Shown piece after piece: positions 42,089 through 54,300 of a DNA stretch of 64,000 nucleotides. Position 1 is the stretch's first letter, and each line of letters starts with the position of its first letter. The DNA is from Tribonema minus (taxonomy: Eukaryota; Sar; Xanthophyceae; Tribonematales; Tribonemataceae). The translations under genes were made by a program, and so were the position numbers. A model generated the notes under the pieces. It was given only the letters and a program-made list of their open reading frames with translations. It had not been told where the DNA came from and made no database searches. The DNA lies in NCBI GenBank assembly GCA_017506865.1, contig JAFCMP010000113.1:1-64000 (forward strand), read 5' to 3'.

Positions 42089-45000
42089 CTAGTCATCTGA
42101 CAAATGTACCCAGTCGTAGGGGGGGAAGAGGTGGGGGTGATCATGCGCCAGCGCTCGACGTGCCTCCGCCGCCACGTACAGCGACCCGCACACAACTACC
42201 ACTGCTGCGCCTGGCGGTGGTGATGGCGGTGCTGCAGATGCATTGTTTGCACCGCCGTTTCTACTGCAGCTTCGGATCGCGCCGCTGTTATGTGAGCCAC
42301 TGCTGCTTGGGCCGCTGGTGCCTGCGCCGTTGCAGCTGCCATGCGCATCCTGGCTGTTGCTGCTGCTGCTGCTTCGTCTAATGGTTGCAGCGTGGTTTTG
42401 AAGACTGCTGCCGCCGCTGCAGTGACGTGAACACGTGCCCTCGTGCACGCAATGCTGAGCACTGCTGCCAAAGCAGGGGCCGCCATTCCCATGGCGAGTG
42501 CTCAGTGCATTGCTGTGACCGTCGACGTCGCTGCCGTCACTGTTAGCGGAACTGCCCCTGCCAGAGCCTGCGCTGCCGTAGTTAATGTCGCAGCAGCGCT
42601 CACTTCTAAAATTGCCGCACTGGCATCCGTTACCACCAGAGCTGCTGCCCTGAGTCGTATGGCTGCGGCCACCAGCGATGGTGCCGCATGGAGTCGAGCT
42701 GCTGCTGGCGTCGCAGCAGACACGAGCACCGACGTGGGCACAAGCAGAGGTAGAACCAGTGCCGGTTTCGTAGCCGCTGCAGCCACATGTGCCATTGCTG
42801 CAGCCGTCTCGGCTGCTGCCGCTGGTGCTGAAGGTGCTGGTGCCACCACCATGTGCACTACTGCTGGTGCCGCCACCCCCGCCTCGTCTATGTATACTGC
42901 CGCCAATGCTGCCGCCGCTGGTCCCATTACCGTCGCTGCTGCGGCAGGTGACGCGACTGGTTCCGTTGCCCCTGTGCTCAGCAGCGCTTCTATGGGCAGC
43001 AGCTGCAGCAATGGCACGCCTCAACTCTGCTGCAACGCTCCCCATCTCATTTGCTCCTTCCCAGCCGCCTACCACCCTCGCCCCAGCACCTGGCGCACAC
43101 ACAGGCAGCTGCGCCTGCCGCTGTTGCTGTGCTGCACGAAAGGCGTTCACTGGTCCTGCGCTGTGTGCGCCGTGACCATTGGCGCTCGTGCCATTGCCGC
43201 CATTGCAGCTGCTGTGGCAGCCGTTGCTGCCACCGCCGCCACTGCTGCTGCAGCTATTGCTGTTGCTACTGTCGCTGTTATTGTCGTTGCTGCCGCCAGA
43301 GCTGTTGCTGCTGCTGCTGTTGCCGCTGTTGAAGTAGGCTTCCAGTTGAGCGATGCTGGCGGCGCGCGGATGAGCAGCGCTGACAAGGGTGACAGCGCTC
43401 GCCGCGGTGCGAACTGCGGCCAGCATGGCAGTTACATTCTTGTCCGCCGCCGCGCCGAACACGACGTGCAGCGGCGCGCCGGGGAACCTGCGCAGACGCG
43501 CGGTCGCACCATGGAACGTAATGAGTGCTCTTGAACGCCTGACAAATAACATTTATAACAATGTGCGCGGCGCAACATGTTATTGTGCGCTGAGCTGGTG
43601 GGGCGGCGCGGTCACACTTGGCCAACGGGTGTGCCTTGCAAGCCAAGTACAGGCGCTGCGATGCCTTGAAGTTCAACTTGAAGATGTGCTGCAGCGAGCG
43701 AGCGAGAGCGAGGAGCTGATGCAGTTCACAGGGCATCTGCAACAATTGGCTCGGGCACAAGTGCACGTGTCACGTCTGTTGGCATACCATCAAGCATTGT
43801 CTTCCTACTGCTGTCCCATAGAGGCAGCAGCAAGCAGTGCAGCAGCCGTCTCAGCGCCTTTACAGCTCATGACCATGGCAGTGGCCACTTCTCTACTCAT
43901 CAGCAGCCACGCAACCCCCACGCGGCAGTACGCGGTCACCAGCCGCAACCCCCTTGTTCCTTCGCTATCAAGCATGCCCGGTCCTCCTTGCGCCCGACAA
44001 CTGCAGCGCAGCGTGTGACGCATCGCACCGCATTCGTATTTCACATCACAATGCGGAGCACTGCCGCGCCACGGCGAGGCAGCTCACCTCTCCTCCAAGC
44101 GCTCCAGCAGCACCGCCACGCTGTGAGCGTTGTGCGCGCCATCCACAACCACTGCCACCTCCGCCGCCGCCGCGTCCACTGCTGCTGCCGCCGCCACTGC
44201 CGCCGCCGCCGCTGCCGCAGTTGCTGCCGCTGGCATACATTCGCCATCCGCCGTCGCTGCCTCGACTGCCGCCGCGTGCTGCTCCATCAGTGCCGCATGC
44301 TCTGCTGCTGCTGCTGGCGCCCTCGGCGCCGCCGCTGGCGCCGTCGCCGCCGCGGCGCCCGCTGCCGCCGCGCGCGCTGCGCGAACGGAGACGCGGAACG
44401 TCTCGAAGCGCGCGGGCCACACGGTGCTGCTGAAGTCGCGCCGCAGCCCCAGGTGCTTGGCGGCAGCCGCAGTGACTGCCGCATTCTCTGGCAGCACCCA
44501 CGCTGCCGCCGCTGCCGCGCTGCCGCTGCCGCTGATGGCGGCGCCAACGTCAGTGCCTGCTGGCGAACGCGTCATGCGCTCATCGTGGGATGCCGTACCG
44601 TTGTCGGCGGTGGCAGCAGAAGCGCCGCCGGCGCTGCTCGCGGTGAAGCTTGTACCGTCCGCCGCCCTGACAACTGGTACGGCGTACTTGTCGCCATTCG
44701 CGCTGCAATCTAAGCTCGCAGCAGTGCTCCCCGCGGCGACAGCGCCTGAGGCTGCGCCCTGCGCCTCGGGACCTACGTCAGAGGCGCTGCCGCTGACCGC
44801 CGCACCGCCCGCGCGCGCGCCGACAATCGTCACAGGCACGCCCGCATCACGCGCCGCCGTAAGCAGCACCTTCAGCGCAGCGGGTGGCTGGTTGATGTGC
44901 GTGACGAGGCCGCCGCAGCCGCGCTTCACGATGCCCGCTTTCTGATGCGCAATGTCCTGCTTCGTACAAGAGGCAGCGGTCGATGATGGAGGAGGAGACG

Positions 45001-47205
45001 ATGAGCTGTGAGCCGTAAACATTTGGCAAGAACGTGCTTGGGAATGTGATGTTGGCAGTGACACGTAGATGGCAGTGGCATCAAGGTGAGCCTGCAGCAG
45101 ATGTTGCTGGCCGCAGCGCTGCGGGGCCTGCTCAGCTGGCACAGGCACCCCATGCCAGCAGCAGCAGCGGCACCAGCAGCAGCAGCAGCGGGCACAGCAG
45201 GCACAGCCCGCAGCTCCTCCAGCAGCGGCGCACGACTGCAGACGGCGCGCGGCCACTTGCCTCTATAGTGCCGCCCAGCATGCCCTCGTGATCGAGGCTG
45301 ATGTTGGTGACGATGCAGAGCGCGGGCGGCAGTATGATGTTGGTGGGATCATAGCGCCCCCCCACACCCGCCTCCAGAATCACCAGCTCCGCGCCGCGCT
45401 CCTGGAACCACGTGAGCGCCACCGCCAGCAGCCTGTCGAAGAAGATCATCCACGGCTCAGCTTGGAATCCGGGCACCAGGCTGGGGGGGGCGGGGGGGGG
45501 GGGGGGGGGGGGGTCAGGGGGTGCGGATGGTGTGTGCTGCACGAGGTTGTGGTGTTCCGTGTTGAGAAAATGGCGCTGCTTATGTGGCCGGCACATGCTG
45601 CACGGCGTGCTGGCGATGCAAAGCACTACAGGAACTGGCGGAAAAGCGAACATCGGCTTAGCCACGCTGCACCTCTGTGTGGCGCAGCAACTGTGATTCA
45701 CAGGGCTGCAAACCACTGTGCCGTACCCAGCAAAGCGCGAACATGAGCACACAATTACGCCAGCCTTTGTGATATACATGTATCTATGGAACATAACACT
45801 GTTGACCACCTGTGCAGCAGAAGGCCGAATCTGGTTGGTCTGCCTCATGCCTCATGGCTCTGTGCTTCCAGGTACCGTAAATGCCCGAGTAAACGCCCCC
45901 CCGGGCGAGCGGATCTGGAACTTTGCACAGCACGCCCATGGGCGTTTACAGGGGGGAGGGGCCTGTACAAGGGGGGGGGGGCTTAGCTGCTCCATAATGC
46001 ATTGCCAGCTAGCAGCGGGGGCGTTTACAAGGGGGAGGGGGCGTTTACTAGGGCCCGGAGGGGGCGTTTACAAGGGTGCGAGCATGATGTGTGGCTGGCC
46101 ATAGCGGACATCTCTGGTGACAGCAATGGCGGTGCTGGCGAAGCCGCTGCAGGTACGACAGCTCTTGTCAAGCGAGCATTGTTGCCTGTGTGACCATCGT
46201 CGGCAGTAGAGAAGCACTCGAGGCGATAATTGAGTTCAAGTTCGGCTTGAAGTTCGGCTAAATTCGTTGTTTCCCAGGTTTTTGCAAGCTCCGTGCCGAC
46301 CTGCAGCCATTATGATTGCTAGGGGGCGTTTACAAGGGGGGGGGGGAGCGTTGTTGCCCACTCTGCCCTGGCAAGCACGCCCACGGGCGTTTACAGGGGG
46401 GATAGGCTTGTACACGGGGGGGGGCGTTTACTCGGGCATTTACGGTATATGGGTACGTCAGTGATTCTGTCGGGCTTAGCGCGTACGCTGTGGGGACATA
46501 TCGGTGAGGCGACGTTTGGGAGAACAAAAGTTTCACAATCTCTCGGCGTTCTTTGGGATCTCAGGCCTGTTGTCGAGGAAGCAGAACATTTTATGTCCAC
46601 ACTGTCCACGGAAGTAGAACCGCGACAGCAAGGAAATGCATTCATGTCTGTACACACCAAGAAGGAAGCTACGCGAGACTGTATGTGGAGATTACACACA
46701 GAACTTGTGGAGTTCATAATATGGCATGTGCGCAACAGATGAACTCGGAATAAACCTTTGTGTGGCACCGAATAGTGGCAGGCTGGCAGGGACCAATGAG
46801 GTCTCACCTGGCAGTAATGCGCGCCAGATCGCTGCGAGGAATCAGCTCCGCTCCCAGCCTGATCCTCTCTCTTACAGTGTGCAGGTGGGGACTGGTGAAG
46901 GTGGCCACCAGCTTGCCGGACGCCACAGCGCAGCTTCGGAGTAGCTCGCATGTGCTGCCCTTCCCCTTGGTGCCAGCTACATGTACAAAGGCTGCCGAGG
47001 TCAGCAGCTTGGGGCACAGGGCCGTGAAATACCGCCTGCGAGCGGCGAAGTTGTGATCCTCTGGAGGAGGTGCGTGAATAGCTATGGCTGCTGCATAGGA
47101 CAAGCCCTCCTCCTGCCCCCCATCGTGTGCGTTCACCATCGCCTCGGTACTATCATGTGAGCCGCCAGCCGGCTCCATCTCATCGCCGCCCTGGCCGCCG
47201 TGCAT
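42089..47205 (-). CDS. Folylpolyglutamate synthase / dihydrofolate synthase (FolC family)
   Basis: Adds glutamate to folates (and may make dihydrofolate from dihydropteroate). Exons, minus strand: 47205-46808, 45480-45261, 44956-44088, 43538-42089; phases join. Mur-ligase-type motifs appear in order: P-loop VAGTKGKGS, TSPHLHTVRERI, EAGVGGRYDPTN, SLDHEGMLGGTIEDIAHQKA, VVVDGAHNAHS, VVFGAAADKN and SAAHPRAAS. The second intron has a GC donor. Exon 3 holds a long Ala-rich insert ahead of DGAHN, and exon 4 has about 350 residues of Ser/Asn/Gly-rich low complexity between SAAHPRA and the conserved end VVVVCGSLYVAAEARRAL, apparently expanded from GCT/GCA-type triplets. The start gives no clear targeting signal. 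Whether one or both activities are present cannot be told. Confidence 0.88.
42160..43340. repeat. Degenerate trinucleotide-rich tract inside an exon
   Basis: Long run of GCT/GCC/GCA-like triplets (with purer stretches near 42350-42375), coding the Ser/Asn/Gly-rich insert of the folate synthase on the minus strand. It also produces long open frames on the plus strand that are not genes. Confidence 0.8.
45875..46445. mobile_element. MITE with terminal inverted repeats and TA flanks, in intron 1 of the folate synthase
   Basis: The ends are perfect inverted repeats starting CCGTAAATGCCCGAGTAAAC followed by GCCCCCC, and the element is flanked by TA on both sides (45873-45874 and 46446-46447), as expected for Tc1/mariner-type target duplication. 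Inside are several gggcgtttaca-aggggg units in direct and inverted order. No transposase; 571 bp, non-autonomous. Confidence 0.85.
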
Positions 47206-47387
47206 CGCTCACTGCATCGCTGCGCAGCCCACGATTGGTTCAACTGTTTTGGGCAAACTCAAACTGGAACTTCAACCCACAAACTTCCTCGTGAACACAT
47301 CCGGGATCCCAGAGCAGCAAGGAAGCGGCGAGGCGCCATATCTCTTTCAGAACCGTAGGTGGTTTTCGTTAAGCACAGGCAGGCACC
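47206..47387. promoter_or_regulatory. Short divergent upstream region shared by the folate synthase and YJU2 genes
   Basis: Only 182 bp separate the two start codons, so promoters and 5' leaders of both genes must overlap or be very compact. It contains ttcaactg, aaactcaaactgg and cttcaaccc stretches of the motif family seen throughout the window. Confidence 0.55.
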
Positions 47388-49866
47388 ATGGGAGAGCGCA
47401 AGGTCCTCAACAAGTACTTCCCTCCGGACTTCGACCCCAGCAAGATCCCTCGCATGCGAAGGGGGAAAAACCATCAAGTGATTCTCTCTGAGAAGCTGCT
47501 CTGCTATCGATGCTTGATGATCGTCTTGCATCGGGTACATCAATGTTGCTCCGACTGCTTAAGCGACCCCTACAGTGCATTATTGTCGGTGAACCAGTCC
47601 GGGGGCTGCTGCACCGACACTGTTTTTGGTGGTTCCTGCACAGTGTGCGCCTGTGGAAGAATTGTTTTTGCAATGTTCCCGCAAGAATGACACTGCCGAC
47701 CTCGTTTGCGTCTATCTGCAGTGATTGGCTCTCCGTAAAGTCCGTACTGGACCGATTGTGTGACCCCCCCCCGTATTCGTGCGTGTAGCCGCACATACTG
47801 ACACCAATATTTCGCTGTTTTCTTGTGCACCAGGTCGAAGTCCGTATGATGCTTCCATTCACCATCCAGTGCACAGTGTGCTCGGAGTTCATGTACCGGG
47901 GGAAGAAGTTCAACTCAAAAAAGGAGGACTGTGAGGGAGAGGATTACAAGGGCATACGCAAGTTCAGGTTCGTGTATACCCGCATCTGCTGTTGAACTGC
48001 CCTCTGTTGACACTCTTGTGCAGTTGCTGTTAACTCTCACCTTCCGTTGGCTGCATTTTCCAAATTATATCAGGCCGTGTCTGCACGCATGCGTATGGTC
48101 TGCTGAACACTGCATTGCGCTGGTAGCTGATGGCAGTACTCTCTTCCTGATCGCATAGTACACTGCCAATATCATGTTGCTGGTGATGATCACAAATAGG
48201 CTGGCTGCCCAATGTAATCATGCCCTGTTTCGCCCTGCAGGTTCTACATCAAGTGCATAACCTGCAACCAGGAGATCACTTTCAAGACAGACCCTGAGCA
48301 TGCGGACTATGAACTGGAGGTGGGGGCCACCAGAAACTTTGAGAGCTGGCGAGAAACGGAGGCGGCGGAGACAAAAGCGGTGGCGGCGCGCGCGGCAGAG
48401 GACAAAAACGACCCAATGAAGGTATGCTATGATGTATATCAAGTACTTGAAGTGTTGGTACATAGTGATGCATTAGCCACAGATTTGTGAGTGGTCGTGG
48501 TGCTAGCTAAGTCATCATGTTGGTGGTAATGAAGAGATGCATGTCAGCCTCAAGCATGCCGAAGGCTCAGTGAGGTGTGACGCAACCTTGTTTGGAGCAT
48601 CATGCAGTGACTCCGAGCCTTGTGAACGAGCCACGCCTGGGCTTCTTGCGGCCAGCAGCATTTTGCATGGCACGGCAAGGCTGGATCGACTGGCATTTGC
48701 CTTCACGAACACCGTGTGCATCCAATGTACTCATTGGACTGCATTTCGCCCCTGTATCAGCAGCTGGCGCAACGTGTATCGTAAGCTTGCACAAAATGGT
48801 ATGATGACCCTAGGTGAGCTTAGCACTGTGTCCACCATACTATGGCGGCTGACGCATGGGCATGTCAAGTGGCCGCCAGTGAGACGCATGGTGATTGTTT
48901 GCAAGAGCTACTTCGCGGCATAACATGCTGCGGGCAACAGAGTGCAAGTACTTCAAAGTAGACATTTTTTTGGCGCAAGCGGGCCCTGTTCCGCACCACA
49001 TGCCCATACGTTGCTGTTAAGCGGAGCATCAGCAAGCCAAGTCGGCGCCTCTGGTTATCGCTCGCAGCACGGTGCCATGCTGCGCATGGCCTTTGACCGA
49101 GGCAGCTGTCGGCGCCGCCAACGCGCTGCACTTCAATCAGAAAAACCGCCCCCCCTGCAACCGCGCCCTTGTGCTGCGCTCACCTCGCGACCCCCCCCCC
49201 CCCCCCCCCGGCGTTCAGGCCCTCGAGAACCGCACGCTCGACAGCAAGATCGAGATGGACATCCTCGACGCGCTCGACGAGATCCGCGCCGTCAACAAGC
49301 GCCACGAGCGCGTGGACACGGCGGCGATCCTCGAGTCGCGCGCTCGCTCGCAGCAGCAGCAGGACGCGGCCGCGGCGCTCGGCGGCGGCAGCAGCGGCGG
49401 CGGCGGCGGCGCAGACGACGACGAGGCGCTCATCAAGAGCATCAAGTTCGGCGCGCGGACCGCTGGCGCGGCGGCGGTGCGGCGGCTCAGCGACAGCGAG
49501 GGGAGCGGGGATGAAGTGGGGGCAGGGGGGAAGGGGGGGGGGATGGCGGCGCCAGTGAGGCTGGCGGCGGCGGCGGCGGGGAGCGATGCTGCGGCAGCGG
49601 CCGTTGCGGCGGCGGCGCCGGTGGTGATCGTGAAGAAGCGGCGGAAAGAGGACAAGGTCGATAAGGGGGAGAAGAAGAAAAAGAAGAAACGAGCGGAAAA
49701 TGGGGGCAGCAAAGAAGTGCTCAATGCGCAAAATGGAGGCAAGGAAGGGGAGAGTCAGGTGGTGCAACATGCAGATGCACAAGGGGGGGGGGATGGCAGC
49801 GAGGGAAGCGGCGGGGGCGGTTTAGGGGGTTTGCTGGGCGCTTACGGGTCTGATGACTCGAGCTGA
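47388..49866 (+). CDS. YJU2/CCDC94 (CWC16 family) pre-mRNA splicing factor
   Basis: Spliceosomal step-1 factor of the CWC16 family, acting in the nucleus at the first transesterification. Exons: 47388-47477, 47834-47967, 48241-48421, 49219-49866; phases join. It starts [20 protein letters not shown], the family start. Exons 2 and 3 supply the four zinc-ligand cysteines (CTVCSEF and CITCNQE) and the family strings [28 protein letters not shown] and GATRNFE. Exon 4 continues [19 protein letters not shown] and then diverges into a Gly/Ala-rich, Lys-rich tail ([15 protein letters not shown]) that could carry a nuclear localisation signal, ending acidic. Exon 4 is preceded by a run of C. YJU2 is favoured over the CCDC130 paralogue by the start and the GATRNF region. 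Confidence 0.93.
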
Positions 49867-51352
49867 TGCTGCACAGTGTGCATGTATGTTTTGATGTGGT
49901 GTCTGCGTAGTGGTGGAAGTGGGTGAATTCCCACAGTGTCCGTGGTTTTCATTGATGTCGCAATATATGAGCGCGGATGCTACAGGCCTGTGTCAGGCTT
50001 AAGTTACACAAATGATTTACCTAAGGTCACCAGCTGCTTTCAGCTGCTTCTTGTGTGCCCGTGGTGGTGCTTGTAAGGTTGATCTCCCCCTGTTTGTTTG
50101 TCTGATGTATATTGATGGTGTGACCGTGGTGGTCAACTCAGCCATCTACCTGACTCTCCTTCGTCACATTGCTCTTATATCTGGTGACTCCTCAATCTTC
50201 TGGTGTTGCTCGCCACTCAGTCCACTGCGCTTTTAAGTGACATGGATCGTGCAGCACCTCCCGAATCAGTTCGTCCTTGATTGAAAGTAGTAAGCACATC
50301 GTTGGCTGATGTACATTTCACACATCATGCTAAAATGTGATGATGTGCATTGCCACAACGTGGGCGCACCCTGCCCATGTGCTTTGACCGCATTGACATT
50401 GAGCCATGTTCACTTTCTCCAACAAGTCACAGTACATGCATGCAATGTGCCCCATCCTGCATTTGTGCATCTCTGCACGGCAGTGCAGATCTGAACTACT
50501 TCTACATGCTTATCCCTCGTGCTGACCTGGCAGCAGCACAGCAGCCATGCAGCCATCGTGCTGCATACGGAAGGCATGGCCTGGCACTGCATCATGATGG
50601 CCTTCGTCAGCGCGGGCATTGCTCAGGAGGTGTTCTAGCAAATGTGCGCATGGCTCTCCCCCCACCTTTAGGCTATGATAGGCTGGTGAGATTTCCCAGA
50701 GTACGCACATTGATGGCTCTGTGACATGCACATCAGTGCTTGCTCATCGCAATGACGTGCCTCATTGTTGCACCTACTTAGTTTTCTGACGTGCTGTGTC
50801 GCATTCGAGTCATGAGTCCAGTGAGCTCACTTGGTGTTCACTGCCCTTGTGCTGTGGCAATGATTGCGGTTGCTGCGGTACCATGTGTGACTCGAGAAAT
50901 GATTTTCATTAGAAAGATGAAGTGCGTTGAGTGAATTTTAGCAGGATAACAGAATAACCATATTGCTGGAAGAGGTTCCTCCCAGTCAGCATGGGTTTTC
51001 TCTCTCAAGTGTTGATTTTCAAACTTGCATGTTTGCATGGAAGTCAGAGTCACATTGCGTCAGAACCATCAGCGCGATGCAGGGTTTTGTGTGCTGAGCA
51101 TGCTGTGTGTTGCGCACTTTTCGAGCACAGCTGTCCGCCTTCAGCGTCATCTCGGCAAGTGCAGCCCAAGTGGACCACACAGCGTACATGAAGAGTAACA
51201 CAGTATACAACCCACACACCTCTGGTATAAACGATAGTACATTCCGCAAGCAAGCGCGCACAGCCGCCTGCGCGCGCCGAATTATCGAACCGCAACTTTC
51301 AGTTTCCGCCCAGAGGCCCCCTTCGCCTGGGAAAGGCGCCCCCCCCGTATCT
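49867..51352. other. Intergenic region between convergent genes
   Basis: About 1.5 kb of lower-GC sequence between the 3' ends of YJU2 (+) and the large nuclear gene (-). No gene, tRNA or strong repeat is recognised. Confidence 0.6.
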
Positions 51353-54300
51353 TCAACTACTACCGCCGCCGCCGTTTTGAGCGTCGCTAGCAATGCGCAG
51401 CCGCGGGCTGACCCTGCTGCCGCCGACGACGCTGCTGCCGCCGCCGCCGCCGCCGTTGTCCAGCGCAGCGGCACGCGTCTTGCTGCCCGGGGGCCTGCCG
51501 GGACCCCTCTTCACAGGAGCGCCGCTGCCCGAAGCGCTGCTGCCAGAGGCGCGTCGATCGCCGCTCGATATGGGCGCCAGTTTCGCGAGGGCCCCCGTAA
51601 CAGGCGCTGCGGCGGGGCCCTTGGCACTGCCGCGGGGGGTCGGGGGCTGCGCGGGCTTCTCGCCCGCCCCCTTGGCGGTCGCGGGGCCCCACGTGCCGGA
51701 TTTGGAGCGCTTCTTGACGAGGTTGTTGCGCGCCAGGGACTCCCTGCGTGCAATGAAGGGTTGCGGGGGAGCGACAGGGGTGGGGGGTGGGGGGGGGGGG
51801 GGGATGAGATGGGGCGGCACGCGACTGGTGCCACATACAGCGCTGCCGGAGCGGGTTGAGGCGCATTGCGCGCGGCGCACGACATCTGCATCTGCACTGC
51901 GCGCGCGGACTCCCTTGCACCCTTGCACGCGCCGCCGCACTTCGCTTTGCCGCAGAGCATTCGCGCAGAGAAAACGCCACGAGTGACCTCCGCACAGGTC
52001 ATGCACTCCACCGTGCATGGGGAGCTCACGCATCATCACGGCTCTGTAGCGAACCGAACGAGTAGGGCAACTGAGCAATGACATGCGACAACTGTTCATT
52101 CGACGCTAATCGTTACGAGATAACGAGCTGTTCAAAATGCAAGCCACCGCGCATCAGTAGCCCTGCCCCCCCCCCCCAAGCTACATATTCAATGGGAGGG
52201 GTATCCATGGCTGAATACAGTAGGTAACAGCGCACTGCAAAAGCTTACCTGGCCGCCCGCGCTGCCTCCATGTGTGCCTTCATGATCGCCAGCGCGCCGC
52301 TGTGGCGCGCCTGAAACGTTTCCTCGCTGAGATCCTCATCGGTATCAGAACCCTGCTTTACAACAGTTATAACAGTTCAACGAGTGAAACAGTGAGTTGA
52401 TGCGTGGGTGCGGTGCACACAATGAGAAGTACGCGCTCACAGAGGTTTCCCAAGCGCTGCATGCAGCCCACGATAAACACTTCTATAGCGCTGAGTGCGG
52501 TGGCGGCGCAGCAAGCAGGGAGGTTCGCGAGCGGCGCAGTAGCAAAGCGCAGCAGCTGCACATCACATGGCGCCTCGGCACAGCCTGCCTATCTGTCATG
52601 TGTAGTGGCGAAGAGACTTAAGACAGAGCGCCGTTATGCAAGGCAGTGCCGCGCGCAAAGATCACACCGTACCCTTCTCAGGCCACTTCCTTAGAACGAC
52701 AGCGGCGTGTGCATGGCAAATCTGGCCCCATAGCGGGCCTCTGAGCACTGTGCACCACATGCTCCAGGCGCGTCGCCAGACACTGCGAGCACAGCAAGTT
52801 TGATCAGACAAGCAGGTAGGCGCACATATGAAACATCTCAAAGCACCAGCCACCCTTCGCTCACCTCAGCAGCATGTGCTGCGTCGGCAGCGGGCGCGGC
52901 GGAGGCGCCGCCGCCAGCGCCGCCATCGTCGCCGCACGCGCCCTCCCCTGCGCACTGCTGCGGCACGCGCTTCCCCTGCCAGTCCACCACCACCCTGAAC
53001 CGCGGCGCCACGATGTTGCGCGGCTCTACGACGACTGCCATCGCGGCCGCCTCTGCCGCCTCGTCCGCTGCCGCGACCTGGACAGCCGCTGTCAGCACCC
53101 GCTGCTCGTCCGTCATGAGAACCCCGCGCGCCGCCGCCGCCGCCGCCGCCTCCGCGACCGTCGCAGCGGGCGGAGCTTCGCAGAGAAACGCCCCGGACGC
53201 GGCGCGCGAGCGCGGCGTCGGCGGCGGCGGCGGCATCGCCGCCGCGCGCGCGCCGCCCTTCTCGCCGAGCTTGCCGCGCTTGGCCGGCGGCGGCTGCGAC
53301 GACGCCAGCGCTGCGTCTTGAGCGCTGCTGCTGCCGCCGCCGTCGAACGCCGTGTCCGCCTCGCCGGCGACGGCGAACGCCGCAGCAACCTCGCACCACG
53401 CGACGGCGCGCGTGCGCGGCGCACAGTCCTCGGCGCCGCTGCGCCACTGCGGCGCGCGGCGGCGGCGGCGCCGGTCGTCGTCGCGCTGCGCGTCGTCCGC
53501 GGCGTCAGCAAAGGCGGCGTCCTGCGGGCGACAGGCGAGCGTTGGGTTGGGGGTCAGCGGCCGACAGCGGTTGCAATTGAGCGGTGCGGGTGGAGATGCG
53601 GTACACGCGTGCAGACAGGCACGCGAGGTGCACGTCGACGCACGCGCGAGTAAACGCCCCCATGGTACGTAAAGCTGTAATTGCGTTGAGCGCTTGGCGG
53701 CTGCCCGGCGCCTTTGCATTTATAGGCATGACCTTCAACGCCTGCCGTCCAAAGAGCGCCGCTTGAAAGCTTCAGGAGGTCGGTCGCACACGAGGTGTCC
53801 CACGGCATGCACATACATGGGGAAAAAAATTGACAGTTGCCAGAGCATGGCTTGCGCCCGCCTGCGCCGCAGCTGCTGCCGCCTACGCCGCTCTTGCGCC
53901 TGAAAGCGCGCGCGCGCAACACTCGTCCAGGCTAACCCAGGCACCGCCCGCCAAACAGAACACGTGTAACTGCAACCGTGAAGCTGAGGTGTATCCAGTC
54001 CAGAAATTGTGAAAGTGGCATACAGCCGTAGATTCTGCTCCGTCGTTGGGATAGTGTCCGAGTCACTGCAGCGCAGCTCACCTGCACGCTGCCCGCCGCA
54101 CTCGCTTCCGCCGCTCCTGCCGCGCTGACAGCGCGCTCGCGCGGGCTGGGCGAGTCAGCGCTCAGTGTGCGAATGAGCTTGCCGACAGAGCGCCGCCTGC
54201 GAGTCGGACAGCGCACAAAGCCGTGGCACCACCGGGAGGGCGTTGACGTGTGAGAGTGCTGCAGGATTGGGGAAGGGGGTTGCTGACGTTGAAGCTTGAG

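Noticed and set aside
42443-43534. Long Ala-rich plus-strand frame opposite the folate synthase exon
   Set aside because: It is the antisense of a triplet-expanded coding tract; the minus strand carries the conserved FolC motifs.
46449-46742. 97-codon plus-strand frame inside intron 1 of the folate synthase
   Set aside because: It begins just after the MITE and shows no recognised motif or start context; open by chance in AT-richer sequence.
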